This document shows, in pieces, positions 8,233 to 16,424 of a stretch of DNA of 64,000 nucleotides. The number at the start of each line of letters is the position of its first letter. Position 1 is the stretch's first letter. The notes under the pieces were generated by a model. The model saw nothing but the letters and a program-made list of their open reading frames with translations, was not told where the DNA came from and ran no database searches. The stretch lies in contig NZ_CP014480.1 of NCBI RefSeq assembly GCF_001580365.1, positions 1,861,008 through 1,925,007 on the forward strand, written 5' to 3'. The position numbers were made by a program, and so were the translations under genes. The stretch comes from Kocuria turfanensis (lineage in GTDB: Bacteria; Actinomycetota; Actinomycetes; Actinomycetales; Micrococcaceae).

Positions 8233-9000
8233 TCAGGCGTCCGTGCGGCGCCGTATCGGGGCGAAGGTCTCCGGCTTGTCGGTGGCGTGGAAGTCGGTGA
8301 TCAGCCGCGCGCACAGCCCCGGCTTCTCCACCAGCACCCCGTGGGAGGCGTGCGGGACCACGGCCAGCTCCGCCTGCGGCAGGGCGCGGTACATGGCCAC
8401 GGCGTGCTCGAGCCGGACCTCGTCGTCGTCGCCGAGGAGCACCAGCACGGGAACGTCGAGACCCGCCAGGTCCGCGTCCGTGAAGGCCGGTTCCGCCGCG
8501 TGCATCCGCTGCAGCTTCTCCACCACCTGCCCGTAGTGCTCGCGCCCGTCGGGCGAGACCTCGGCGTAGGCGTCGACCATGAACTCCGGCACCTGCGCCC
8601 GGTCCTCGAGGACTCCCGGCGCCCACCCGCTGTGGTGGTGGACCCCGGCGGCGACGACCAGGTCGCGGACCAGGTCGGGGCGCCGCAGCGCCACGGCCAG
8701 GGCGACGACGGCCCCGTCGCTGTAGCCCAGCAGGTGCACCGGGGCCCCCACCTCCCGCTCCAGGAAGGCGATCGTGTCCCCCGCCATCGTGGCGTAGGAC
8801 AGCGGACCGCCCGGGTCAGGGGTGTGGCCGTGGGCGCGCTGCTCCGGGGTGAGCACCCGGTAGCTGCCCGTCAGTTCCCCGGCCAGCGGCTCCAGGGCCC
8901 GGGAGTCCGTGCCGCCGGGATGCAGCAGCACGAAGGGCGGCCCGTCCCCCCGGGCGCCGAACCACAGCTGCGCGGGCCGGTCGGTCTCCTCGGTGCCCAT
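8233..9000 (-). CDS. Alpha/beta-fold hydrolase
   Basis: About 255 residues with the alpha/beta hydrolase order. HPGGTDSRALEP is the oxyanion region, GYSDGAVVAL is the nucleophile elbow (G-x-S-x-G with Ser), VLVLLGDDDEVR supplies the acid, and PHASHGVLVEKP supplies the His. The pattern with YSDG and 'SHGVLVEKP' matches the group that includes menH-like and esterase-type enzymes, but the substrate cannot be told. ATG 9000 was chosen because the longer frame adds an Arg/Gly/Pro-rich leader with no protein character. Confidence 0.85.
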   Translation of the reverse strand: MGTEETDRPAQLWFGARGDGPPFVLLHPGGTDSRALEPLAGELTGSYRVLTPEQRAHGHTPDPGGPLSYATMAGDTIAFLEREVGAPVHLLGYSDGAVVALAVALRRPDLVRDLVVAAGVHHHSGWAPGVLEDRAQVPEFMVDAYAEVSPDGREHYGQVVEKLQRMHAAEPAFTDADLAGLDVPVLVLLGDDDEVRLEHAVAMYRALPQAELAVVPHASHGVLVEKPGLCARLITDFHATDKPETFAPIRRRTDA

Positions 9001-9169
9001 GGGCCCCAGTCTCGCCGTCCCGGCGGGCGCCGCGCCAGTACCGCCGCGCGGCGGACCGGGCCGACGCCCCCGGGCCCAGCAGATCCCCACCGGGTGCGGT
9101 TACACTTTGGTCCTTCCGTGCAGGGCAGCCCTGCACAGCAACGCCTTTCCCAGGAGGACGCACCACATC

Positions 9170-9475
9170 ATGGCCACCGACTACGACGCTCCGCGCACTC
9201 GCCCCGAGGACGAGCCGGCCAACGAGTCCCTGGAAGCGATCCAGGTCCAGCGCAGCGCCGCCACCCAGACCGCGGTGATCGACGCCGAGGACTTCGACAC
9301 CGCCGAGGGCATCGACCTGCCCGGGGCGGATCTCTCCCACGAAGAACTCACCGTGGCCGTCATCCCCGAGCAGAGCGACGAGTTCACCTGCGGGGCCTGC
9401 TTCCTCGTCCGCCACCGCTCCCAGCTCGCCCGCACCAGCGCCGGCACCAGCTACTGCAGCGACTGCGAGGGCTGA
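9170..9475 (+). CDS. DUF4193 family zinc-binding-like protein
   Basis: A 101-residue acidic protein that matches DUF4193, common in actinobacteria. The end carries EFTCGACFLVRHRSQLA and YCSDCEG, two CxxC pairs likely to hold one zinc ion. The first 70 residues are acidic and probably flexible (DAEDFDTAEG). An AGGAGGA ribosome binding site lies 11 to 17 bases before the ATG. A hairpin terminator follows. The family has no firmly known role. Confidence 0.92.
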   Translation: MATDYDAPRTRPEDEPANESLEAIQVQRSAATQTAVIDAEDFDTAEGIDLPGADLSHEELTVAVIPEQSDEFTCGACFLVRHRSQLARTSAGTSYCSDCEG

Positions 9476-9501
9476 CCCCGGCAGCCCGCCGGCACACGAC
9501 G

Positions 9502-9538
9502 GCCCGGGCCCCGGCGCACGTCGCGCCGGGGCCCGGGC
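9502..9538. terminator. Bidirectional hairpin terminator
   Basis: GCCCGGGCCCCGGCGC (9502-9517) and its exact complement at 9523-9538 form a 16-bp stem with a five-base loop. It sits between two converging genes. There is no T tract, as is common for terminators in high-GC actinobacteria. Confidence 0.75.
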
Positions 9539-9583
9539 GTCGGCGGTCCGGTGCCCTCCCGCCGCGCGACTCCTCGACGGCGG

Positions 9584-10621
9584 CTACAGCGCCGGGTCGA
9601 TCATGGTGATGCCGGCGGGCGTCGCCCGGTCGAACACGGGCAGCAGCGCCGCGGCGGCGTCGAGGCCGATGGTGCGCTCGATGAGCCTCTGGGGCTGCAG
9701 GGCGCCCTGCTCGATCAGCGAGATCATGGCCGGATAGTCGGCCGCCGCCATCCCGTGGCTGCCGAGCAGGTCGAGCTCCCAGCCGATGACGCGCGCCATC
9801 GGGACCCGCGGGTGGCCCTCGACCGGCGGCAGCAGGCCGATCTGGACGTGCCGTCCCCGCCGGCGCAGGCTCAGGACGGCGTCGGCGCAGGTCTGCTCGC
9901 TGCCCACGGCGTCGACGGCCACGTGGCTGCCGCCGCCGGTGAGGTCGGCGACGGCCTCCGGGACGTCGGTCCCGTCCGCGCGCAGCGCGTGCTCCGCGCC
10001 CAGCTCGCGGGCGCGGGCGAGCGCCTCGGGGTTGCGGTCGACCGCGATCACCCGGCCGCCCAGCGCGCGGGCGATCATCACCGCGCTGAGCCCCACGCCG
10101 CCGGCGCCGAGCACGGTCACCCACTCCCCCTCGGCCACGCGCGCCCGCGCGGCCAGGGCCCGGTACGCCGTGGCGAACCGGCATCCCAGCCCGGCCGCGG
10201 TGGCGAAGTCGACGTGCTCGGGGACGGCCACGAGATTCGTGTCGGCGGCGTGCAGGGCGACGTACTCGGCGAAGGACCCCCAGTGGGTGAACCCCGGCTG
10301 CTCCTGCGCGGGGCAGACCTGCGCGTCGCCGGCCCGGCACCAGTCGCAGCGACCGCAGCCGCAGACGAACGGGACGGTGACCCGGTCCCCGGTCCTCCAC
10401 CGGCGCACGCCCTCGCCGACCGCGGCGACCACTCCGGCCAGCTCGTGCCCGGGCACGTGGGGCCATGCGATCTCGTCGTGCCCGGCCCAGGCGTGCCAGT
10501 CGCTGCGGCACAGGCCTGTGGCCCGCACCTGGACGACCACCCCGTGCGGCGGGGCCGAGGGCTCGGCGACGTCACGGACCTCGGGCTGGGCCCGGACGGC
10601 ATCGATCACCACTGCGCGCAT
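9584..10621 (-). CDS. Zinc-dependent alcohol dehydrogenase (MDR family)
   Basis: About 345 residues with the medium-chain dehydrogenase layout. CRSDWHAWAGHD gives the catalytic zinc Cys, PHVPGHELAGVV gives the GHE motif, and CGCGRCDWCRAGDAQVC is the four-Cys structural zinc site. VLGAGGVGLSAVMIARALGG is the NAD(P) binding fold. The HVPGHELAGVV and 'GFTHWGSFAEYVA' segments resemble zinc-dependent dehydrogenases that act on alcohols or aldehydes. It stands alone, transcribed towards DUF4193. The start ATG 10621 follows the frame's first ATG by three codons and begins at the conserved MRAVV. Confidence 0.9.
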   Translation of the reverse strand: MRAVVIDAVRAQPEVRDVAEPSAPPHGVVVQVRATGLCRSDWHAWAGHDEIAWPHVPGHELAGVVAAVGEGVRRWRTGDRVTVPFVCGCGRCDWCRAGDAQVCPAQEQPGFTHWGSFAEYVALHAADTNLVAVPEHVDFATAAGLGCRFATAYRALAARARVAEGEWVTVLGAGGVGLSAVMIARALGGRVIAVDRNPEALARARELGAEHALRADGTDVPEAVADLTGGGSHVAVDAVGSEQTCADAVLSLRRRGRHVQIGLLPPVEGHPRVPMARVIGWELDLLGSHGMAAADYPAMISLIEQGALQPQRLIERTIGLDAAAALLPVFDRATPAGITMIDPAL

Positions 10622-10687
10622 GCCTCCCACTCTCCCACGGCCGTCCGGCTTCCCGCACCGGGCGGCACGGGGCTGCGGGACCGTGGC

Positions 10688-10990
10688 CTACGAGGCCAGC
10701 TGTTCGCGGGCGGTGGGGCCTGGTCCCGTGGGACCGGCCTCGGCGTGGGGCCGGTTGATCTCGGCCCACACCTGGTCGAGGGACAGGCCGAGCACGCCGG
10801 CGATCGCCGCGATGGTCGGAAAGGCAGGAGTGGCGACGCGGCCGGACTCGATCTTCCGCAGGGTCTCCGGTGAGACCCCCGCGTCGAGCGCGGTCTCGAG
10901 CATCGAGCGCTCCCCCCTGCCCCGGCGCAGCAGGGCACCGAGGCGCTGCCCGCGTTCGACCTCGGCGGGAGTGAGCGGCAGTCTGACCAT
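10688..10990 (-). CDS. XRE-family transcriptional regulator
   Basis: A 100-residue helix-turn-helix protein. The DNA-binding core is SMLETALDAGVSPETLRKIE followed by SGRVATPAFPTIAAIAGVLG, the usual five-helix XRE fold, then LSLDQVWAEIN and a flexible tail. It is divergent from the methionine aminopeptidase gene, with 79 bases between the start codons. Three evenly spaced repeats lie in that gap and may be its operator, so it probably controls itself and its neighbour. Confidence 0.88.
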   Translation of the reverse strand: MVRLPLTPAEVERGQRLGALLRRGRGERSMLETALDAGVSPETLRKIESGRVATPAFPTIAAIAGVLGLSLDQVWAEINRPHAEAGPTGPGPTAREQLAS

Positions 10991-11006
10991 GGCTCCGATT
11001 CTAGTA

Positions 11007-11041
11007 CCGGGATAACATGGCCGGGATCATAGGACCGGGAT
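11007..11041. promoter_or_regulatory. Triple CCGGGAT repeat, candidate XRE operator
   Basis: CCGGGAT occurs at 11007, 11021 and 11035, exactly 14 bases apart, between the divergent XRE and map starts. Regular spacing in a short divergent promoter region suggests cooperative binding of a regulator. I cannot show which protein binds. Confidence 0.5.
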
Positions 11042-11069
11042 AGTTATCGGACGGCGGAGGAGAACCCCC

Positions 11070-11843
11070 ATGATCGAGATCCTGCACCCCGGCGAGACGG
11101 CCCGGGCGAAGGACACCGGCGCCCTGGTCGCCGGCATCCTGCAGACCCTCAGGAACCGCATCACGGTGGGGACGAACCTCCTCGACATCGACCGGTGGAC
11201 GCGGACCATGATCCTGGAGGCCGGAGCGCTGTCCTGCTACGTCGACTACGCGCCGTCCTTCGGACGCGGGCCGTTCGGCCACTACATCTGCACCGCCGTC
11301 AACGACGCCGTGCTCCACGGGCGTCCCCACGACTACGAGCTGGCCGACGGGGATCTGCTGACCCTGGACCTCGCCGTCTCCCGGGACGGGCTCGCCGCGG
11401 ACTCGGCCATCAGCTTCCTCGTGGGCGGCGCCGAGCCCCCGGAGAGCGTCGCGCTGATCGACGCGACCGAGCGCGCGCTGGCCGCGGGGGTCGCCGCCGC
11501 CGTCCCCGGGGCCCGCGTCGGCGACATCTCCCACGCCATCGGTGCCGTCCTCGGTGCGGCGGGATATCCGGTGAACACGGAGTTCGGGGGCCACGGCATC
11601 GGGTCGACGATGCACCAGGACCCGCACGTGGCGAACACCGGACGACCCGGCCGCGGCTACAGGCTGCGCTCCGGCCTGCTGCTGGCCCTGGAGCCGTGGG
11701 CCATGGAGGACACCGCCGAGCTCGTCACCGACGCCGACGGGTGGACGCTGCGCAGCGCGACGGGCTGCCGGGCGGCGCACAGCGAGCACACGATCGCCAT
11801 CACCGACGACGGACCCGAGATCCTCACGCTGGCGCAGCAGTGA
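11070..11843 (+). CDS. map: Type I methionine aminopeptidase
   Basis: A 257-residue M24A metallopeptidase that removes the initiator Met from new proteins. The metal ligands are visible: the Asp pair in LTLDLAVSRDGLAADSA, His in GGHGIGSTMHQDPH, Glu in LLALEPWAME and Glu in HSEHTIAITDDG. The substrate His is in FGHYICTAVND. There is no N-terminal zinc-finger extension. This may be a second map copy, since the housekeeping gene normally lies in the secY-adk region; the nearby XRE regulator supports a conditional role. Confidence 0.92.
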   Translation: MIEILHPGETARAKDTGALVAGILQTLRNRITVGTNLLDIDRWTRTMILEAGALSCYVDYAPSFGRGPFGHYICTAVNDAVLHGRPHDYELADGDLLTLDLAVSRDGLAADSAISFLVGGAEPPESVALIDATERALAAGVAAAVPGARVGDISHAIGAVLGAAGYPVNTEFGGHGIGSTMHQDPHVANTGRPGRGYRLRSGLLLALEPWAMEDTAELVTDADGWTLRSATGCRAAHSEHTIAITDDGPEILTLAQQ

Positions 11844-11858
11844 GCCGCAGCCACGAGG

Positions 11859-11897
11859 GCCCCTGCGCCGGCCCGGGGCCGGCGCAGGGGCCCTGAG
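11859..11897. terminator. Bidirectional hairpin terminator
   Basis: AGGGCCCCTGCGCCGGCC (11859-11876) and its exact complement (11880-11897) make an 18-bp stem with a three-base loop between the converging map and FBP-protein genes. No T tract. Confidence 0.75.
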
Positions 11898-11907
11898 CGC
11901 GGCGCCG

Positions 11908-12396
11908 TCAGCGGTCCACGGCGGCCACGAAGCCCCGGGACCTCTCGCGCAGACCGGCGATGCGGTCGGCGACGTAGGCGTCCATGTCGAAGCCCTTGTA
12001 CGGGGAGGGCGGGCGCTTGCGGACGTTGGCCGAGCACTGGAAGCCCGCACAGACCAGGGTGCCCACGGTCGAGCCCTCGCGTCCGGCCGCCCCGGCGCGG
12101 CGGGCCACGTACATCACCACGGGGTGGGGCAGCCGCACGTCCTGGCACCAGGCGCACATCGCCTGCTTCCCCGCCCCCGCGGCCCCGGAGGTCTGCACCA
12201 CGATGCCCTTCGGGCCCTGCTCGGTGGGGACGACGGCGAATCCCCGGCGCGGGGACTGCGGGTCGCGCCATCCCAGGTAGTCCAGCCGGTCCCAGTCCAG
12301 GGCCCCGAGGTCCGGGGGCACGGGCAGGCGGGCGGCGTCCTTGCGGGAACAGTTGATGAGGCTGGAGCGGATCTCTGCTTCGGTCAGCGGGTGCAT
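11908..12396 (-). CDS. FBP-domain (FusB-type treble-clef zinc finger) protein
   Basis: About 162 residues. CAWCQD near residue 80 and CAGFQCSAN near 115 are the two halves of the four-Cys treble-clef zinc site of the FBP domain, which in staphylococcal FusB binds elongation factor G and frees it from fusidic acid. The family is widespread in actinobacteria, where a role at the ribosome is suspected but not proven. 'GWRDPQSPRRGFAVVPT' is also usual for this family. ATG 12396 was chosen because GAAGGACC lies just before it and the family N-terminus (LTEAEIRSSLINCSR) starts there. Confidence 0.85.
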   Translation of the reverse strand: MHPLTEAEIRSSLINCSRKDAARLPVPPDLGALDWDRLDYLGWRDPQSPRRGFAVVPTEQGPKGIVVQTSGAAGAGKQAMCAWCQDVRLPHPVVMYVARRAGAAGREGSTVGTLVCAGFQCSANVRKRPPSPYKGFDMDAYVADRIAGLRERSRGFVAAVDR

Positions 12397-12844
12397 GCGG
12401 AAGGTCCTTCGGGTGGGGTGAGGGTCTCCCGCCCGCCCACGCCAGGGCACCGGCCGGAGCCGGGTGCGCCGCGAGGGGCACCGGTCCCGGCCGGTCCGAG
12501 GGGGCGGCGCGGAAGAGGGTCAGGTGGTCGTCGACCGTCGGACGCCCGGTGGCCGGCACACGCCGGGGACCGGGCCCGGGCAGGGAGAGGCCGCCCCGGT
12601 CACCGCACCGAGCGGTGGAGGCGGCGCCGGCCCGGGATCCGACGGGGCGGCACTATCTCTGACCGGCGGAGCAGCCGCCGGAACCTCCTGGGAACGTCGC
12701 AGGGCCGGCCGAGGACGGACGGGCAGGGGGCACCGGCAGCTCTGCCGTGCCGCTCCGTTCGCCCATGCCCCCACTCTAGGCCGACCGGGCCGCCGCTGCC
12801 ACGCCGCCGGCACGCCGGGGTCCTGCCCCGCGCGGAGCGCCGGG
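12397..12844. other. Intergenic region between the FBP gene and ppc
   Basis: About 450 bases with no gene I can support. The open frames on both strands are low-complexity Arg/Gly/Pro text and lack ribosome binding sites. The promoter of the FBP gene should lie in the left part. Confidence 0.4.
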
Positions 12845-12876
12845 CCGCACGGTGGCCGACGGCGGCCACCGTGCGG
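12845..12876 (-). terminator. Hairpin terminator after ppc
   Basis: CCGCACGGTGGCC (12845-12857) pairs perfectly with GGCCACCGTGCGG (12864-12876) with a six-base loop, 10 bases past the ppc stop codon. Confidence 0.75.
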
Positions 12877-12886
12877 GCTCACCGGC

Positions 12887-15694
12887 TCAGCCGGTGTTGC
12901 GCAGCCCGGCGGCCACCCCGTTGATGGTGATGAGCAGGGCCCGCTGCAGGCCCTCGTCGACCTCCTGGCCCGCGGCGGCCTGCTCCCGGATCCGGCTCAG
13001 CAGCTCCACCTGCAGGTAGGAGATGGGGTCGAGGTACTGGTCCCGGACCTGGAGCGTCTGCTTCAGGGTGGGGTTGCCGTCCAGCAGCTCCTCCTGCCCG
13101 GTGAGCCGGGAGAGCTCGTCCAGGGTGAGCTCGTACTCGCGGCGGATCACCTCGAACAGGTGCTGGAGCCGTTCGGGCACCAGCGCCCGGACGTAGTGGG
13201 CGGCGACCTCCAGGTCGGTCTTCGCCACGGTCATCTCCACGTTGGAGACCACGGAGCGGAAGAAGTGCCAGCGCTCGAGCATGGTGCGCAGGTCGGTCTC
13301 CATCCCCGCCTCGCGGGCGGCGCGCAGGCCCGAGCCCACGCCGAACCAGCCGGGGACGATCTGGCGGGACTGCGTCCAGCCGAACACCCACGGGATGGCC
13401 CGCAGCCCGGACAGGCCCTTGTCCGACGACGGGCGCTTGGCCGGGCGGGAGCCGATGTTCAGGGCGCCGAGCTGCTCCACCGGGGTGGCGGTCAGGAAGT
13501 ACTCCGGCAGGTCGGGGTCCTCGACCAGGCCCTGGTACGCGGCGAAGGCGGCGTCGCTGACGACGTCCATGACCTCGCCCCAGCGGTCCAGCTCCTCCTC
13601 CGTGGAGCGCGGGTCCTGGTGCAGGGCGGTGGCGCGCAGCACGGCGGCCAGGGACAGCTCCAGGTTCTCCCGGGCGAGGGCGGGCAGGGAGAACTTGTCG
13701 CTGATCACCTCGCCCTGCTCGGTGAACTTGATCTCCCCGGCCAGGACGCCGCTGGGCTGGGCCAGGATGGCGTCGTGGGTGGGGCCGCCGCCGCGGCCCA
13801 CGGAACCGCCGCGGCCGTGGAAGAGCCGCAGCCGGACCCCGTGCCGGGCGGCGACGTCGCGCAGCCGGCGCTCGGTCCGGTGGATCTCCCAGCGGCTGGT
13901 CATCACCCCGGACTCCTTGTTGGAGTCGGAGTAGCCGAGCATGACCTCCTGGACGTTCCCGCGCGCCGCGACCACGCGCCGGTAGGCGGGGTCGGAGAGC
14001 AGCTCGTCGATGACCTCCGCCGAGCGGCGCAGCTCCTGGACGGTCTCCAGCAGGGGCGCGAAGCCGATGCCGGCGCGGTCCTGCTCGCCCGTGAGGTCCA
14101 CCAGCCCGGCCTCGCGGGCCAGGATGACGGGGGCCAGGATGTCGTCGGCCGCGCGGGTCATGGACACGATGTAGGTCTCGACGACCTCCTCGCCGTAGGT
14201 CTCCTGCGCCCGGACGATCTCCCGGAACACCGCGAAGGTGCGGTCCGCGTCCCCGTCCAGGTGCACGGCGCCGGTGGACAGCCCCGGAGGGGCGAGGGGG
14301 CGGCGGCCGGCGAGCTCGCCGGCCAGCACCTGCGCGCGCTCGGCCCGGGACATCTCCGCGTACGGCCGGTCGAGCTCCCCGAGCCGGTCGAGCAGCTGCC
14401 CCACGGCCTCGTGGTGGGCGTCGGCGTGCTCGCGCACGTCGAGGGTCGCCAGGCCCAGCCCGAACCCGGCGATCGTGCGGGTGGCGGCCGCGAGAGTGCC
14501 GTCGGCGGCGAGCGCCCCCGCGTGGTGGCGCAGGGACCGGGCCACCACGTCGAGGTCGGCCACGAGCTCGGCGGTGGTCCGGTAGTCCCGGCCCGGCTCG
14601 TGGGCCGTCTCCTCGGCGAAGCGGCGGCGGGTGTTGATCAGCTTGGCCTTGATGCAGGTGAGCTTGAGCCGGTAGGGCTCCTGCGCGTTGAGCTCCAGCA
14701 CCCGCGGGTCCAGCCCGGGCAGGTGCGCCACGTCCCGCCGCACGGACTCCAGCAGCTCGGGGTCGACCTCGACGATGGCGGTCGAGGAGGAGATCCGGGA
14801 GACCAGGACGTCCAGGAAGCTCAGTGCGATGTCGACGGCGGCCTGTCCCTGCAGCTGCAGGACCTTCCGGGTCATCTCGGGGGTGACGTTGGGGTTGCCG
14901 TCCCGGTCCCCGCCGATCCAGGAGCCGAAGCGCAGCGGCGGGGCGCCCGCCGGGAGGTGCACGCCGTGCTCCGCGAGCTGCTCCTCGAGGTCCGCGAGCA
15001 GCACGGGCATGGTCTCGGTGAGCACCTCCCGCAGGTAGTAGAGGGCGTTGCGGGCCTCGTCCAGCGGGGTGGGCCGGTTCTGGCGCAGCTCGTCGGTCTG
15101 CCAGAGCAGCTCGATCAGCTCCGCGAGCCGCCGGTCCTGGCTCCGGCGGGCGGCGGAGCCCTCCGGGGTCTCGTGGGCCAGGATGTCGGAGAGGTGCCGG
15201 ATCTTCGTCAGCACGGAGCGGCGGGAGGCCTCGGTGGGGTGGGCCGTGAAGACCGGGCGGACGTCGAGGGAGTCGACCGCCCGGCGCAGGGCCTCCGGGC
15301 CGGCCTCCGCGGCGACGTCGCCGACCGCCGCGGCGATCCATCCCTCCTCCTCGGGCCGCCCGCCGAGCACGCGCACCCGGTGCACCTGCTCGGCCGCGTT
15401 GGCCAGGTGGAAGTACTGGGCGAAGGCCCGCACCAGGTCGGTCGCCCGGTCCAGGGGCAGGGAGCCGAGGAGCTCGCGGACCTGGGCCGCGGCGCCGTCG
15501 TCCTCGGAGGCCTTGGCGTCCTTGGTGAGCCGGCGGACCTGCTCGACGAGGTCCAGCAGCTCCTCGCCGCGCTGGCGGGTCAGGGTCTCTCCCAGCAGGG
15601 TGGTGATCCGCCGGACGTCGGCCCGCAGCGGGGCGTCGATCACCCCGGCGGGGCTGGGGGCGGTGTGCGGGGGCCGGTCGTGCTGCGTCGTCAT
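12887..15694 (-). CDS. ppc: Phosphoenolpyruvate carboxylase
   Basis: A full-length enzyme of 935 residues that adds bicarbonate to phosphoenolpyruvate to give oxaloacetate, the main refilling step of the TCA cycle in many actinobacteria. Both signature motifs are present: [14 protein letters not shown] with the catalytic His, and YSDSNKESG followed by [16 protein letters not shown]. The C-terminal [20 protein letters not shown] and the end NTG are typical and carry the allosteric site. Length and motif order are normal. It is monocistronic, followed by a hairpin terminator. Confidence 0.97.
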   Translation of the reverse strand: MTTQHDRPPHTAPSPAGVIDAPLRADVRRITTLLGETLTRQRGEELLDLVEQVRRLTKDAKASEDDGAAAQVRELLGSLPLDRATDLVRAFAQYFHLANAAEQVHRVRVLGGRPEEEGWIAAAVGDVAAEAGPEALRRAVDSLDVRPVFTAHPTEASRRSVLTKIRHLSDILAHETPEGSAARRSQDRRLAELIELLWQTDELRQNRPTPLDEARNALYYLREVLTETMPVLLADLEEQLAEHGVHLPAGAPPLRFGSWIGGDRDGNPNVTPEMTRKVLQLQGQAAVDIALSFLDVLVSRISSSTAIVEVDPELLESVRRDVAHLPGLDPRVLELNAQEPYRLKLTCIKAKLINTRRRFAEETAHEPGRDYRTTAELVADLDVVARSLRHHAGALAADGTLAAATRTIAGFGLGLATLDVREHADAHHEAVGQLLDRLGELDRPYAEMSRAERAQVLAGELAGRRPLAPPGLSTGAVHLDGDADRTFAVFREIVRAQETYGEEVVETYIVSMTRAADDILAPVILAREAGLVDLTGEQDRAGIGFAPLLETVQELRRSAEVIDELLSDPAYRRVVAARGNVQEVMLGYSDSNKESGVMTSRWEIHRTERRLRDVAARHGVRLRLFHGRGGSVGRGGGPTHDAILAQPSGVLAGEIKFTEQGEVISDKFSLPALARENLELSLAAVLRATALHQDPRSTEEELDRWGEVMDVVSDAAFAAYQGLVEDPDLPEYFLTATPVEQLGALNIGSRPAKRPSSDKGLSGLRAIPWVFGWTQSRQIVPGWFGVGSGLRAAREAGMETDLRTMLERWHFFRSVVSNVEMTVAKTDLEVAAHYVRALVPERLQHLFEVIRREYELTLDELSRLTGQEELLDGNPTLKQTLQVRDQYLDPISYLQVELLSRIREQAAAGQEVDEGLQRALLITINGVAAGLRNTG

Positions 15695-15898
15695 GTCTCG
15701 GCTGCTCCTGGCTCGTCGGTCGGGGCGGAATCGCGCACGACCGACGACCGGTCGCGCCGTCGGTGCCTACCCGTCCACCCTACCCCGCGGGCCCGGGCGG
15801 GTGTATCCGGCGTCACGGCCCGGGTGCTCCCGTGCCCGTCCGGCCCCGGAGCGGTAGGTTCGGCGGTGAGCACCTCGCGCGCGCCAGGAGGCACCGCC

Positions 15899-16378
15899 AT
15901 GACCCGAGACCCGTACGGCTCGCCCGGCCCGGTGCCGGGGTCGGCCCGGCCGCCCCGGACGGCCGAGCTGCACCTGCTGCTGCGGCTCACCCTGCTCTCG
16001 TTCGCGGTCAACGTGGCGGACTCCGCCGTGCAGGCGATGGTGGGGCTCAGCACCCTGCTGCCGGGCCTGGAGGACGCCATCAGCGTCCCCGGGCTGCCCG
16101 GGGGCGGGCCGGCGGCCGCGCTGGCGCTCTTCGGCGTGGTGATGACGACGGTGCTCTACGCGCTGGTCTGGTTCCCGCTGCGGGAGCAGCTGCAGTGGGG
16201 GTGGGTGCTCGGCCTGGTCTTCTGCTCCCTGGCCGTGCTCGGCGACGTCTTCGACCTGGCGGTGTTCCTGCTGGGCGGTCACGTGCTGCCGGCGCTGAGC
16301 ACCGTGGCCCTCGTGGCCGTCAACGTGCTCTGGCTGGTGGTGGCCGGCCGGCCCGGGGTGCGGGCGGCGCTGCGCTGA
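15899..16378 (+). CDS. Small four-helix membrane protein of unknown function
   Basis: A 159-residue protein with about four hydrophobic segments: LLLRLTLLSFAVNVADSA, AAALALFGVVMTTVLYALVW, WVLGLVFCSLAVLGDVFDLA and LSTVALVAVNVLWLVVAG. The first 20 residues are Pro/Gly-rich and cytoplasmic or flexible. AGGAGG lies 11 bases before the ATG. The last 18 residues are nearly the same as the truncated protein at the left edge of the window, so at least two copies exist in this genome. The function is unknown. Confidence 0.8.
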   Translation: MTRDPYGSPGPVPGSARPPRTAELHLLLRLTLLSFAVNVADSAVQAMVGLSTLLPGLEDAISVPGLPGGGPAAALALFGVVMTTVLYALVWFPLREQLQWGWVLGLVFCSLAVLGDVFDLAVFLLGGHVLPALSTVALVAVNVLWLVVAGRPGVRAALR

Positions 16379-16424
16379 GCGGCGCGGCCCCGGCCGCGGC
16401 CGCCGGGGACGGTCGGCGGGCGGG

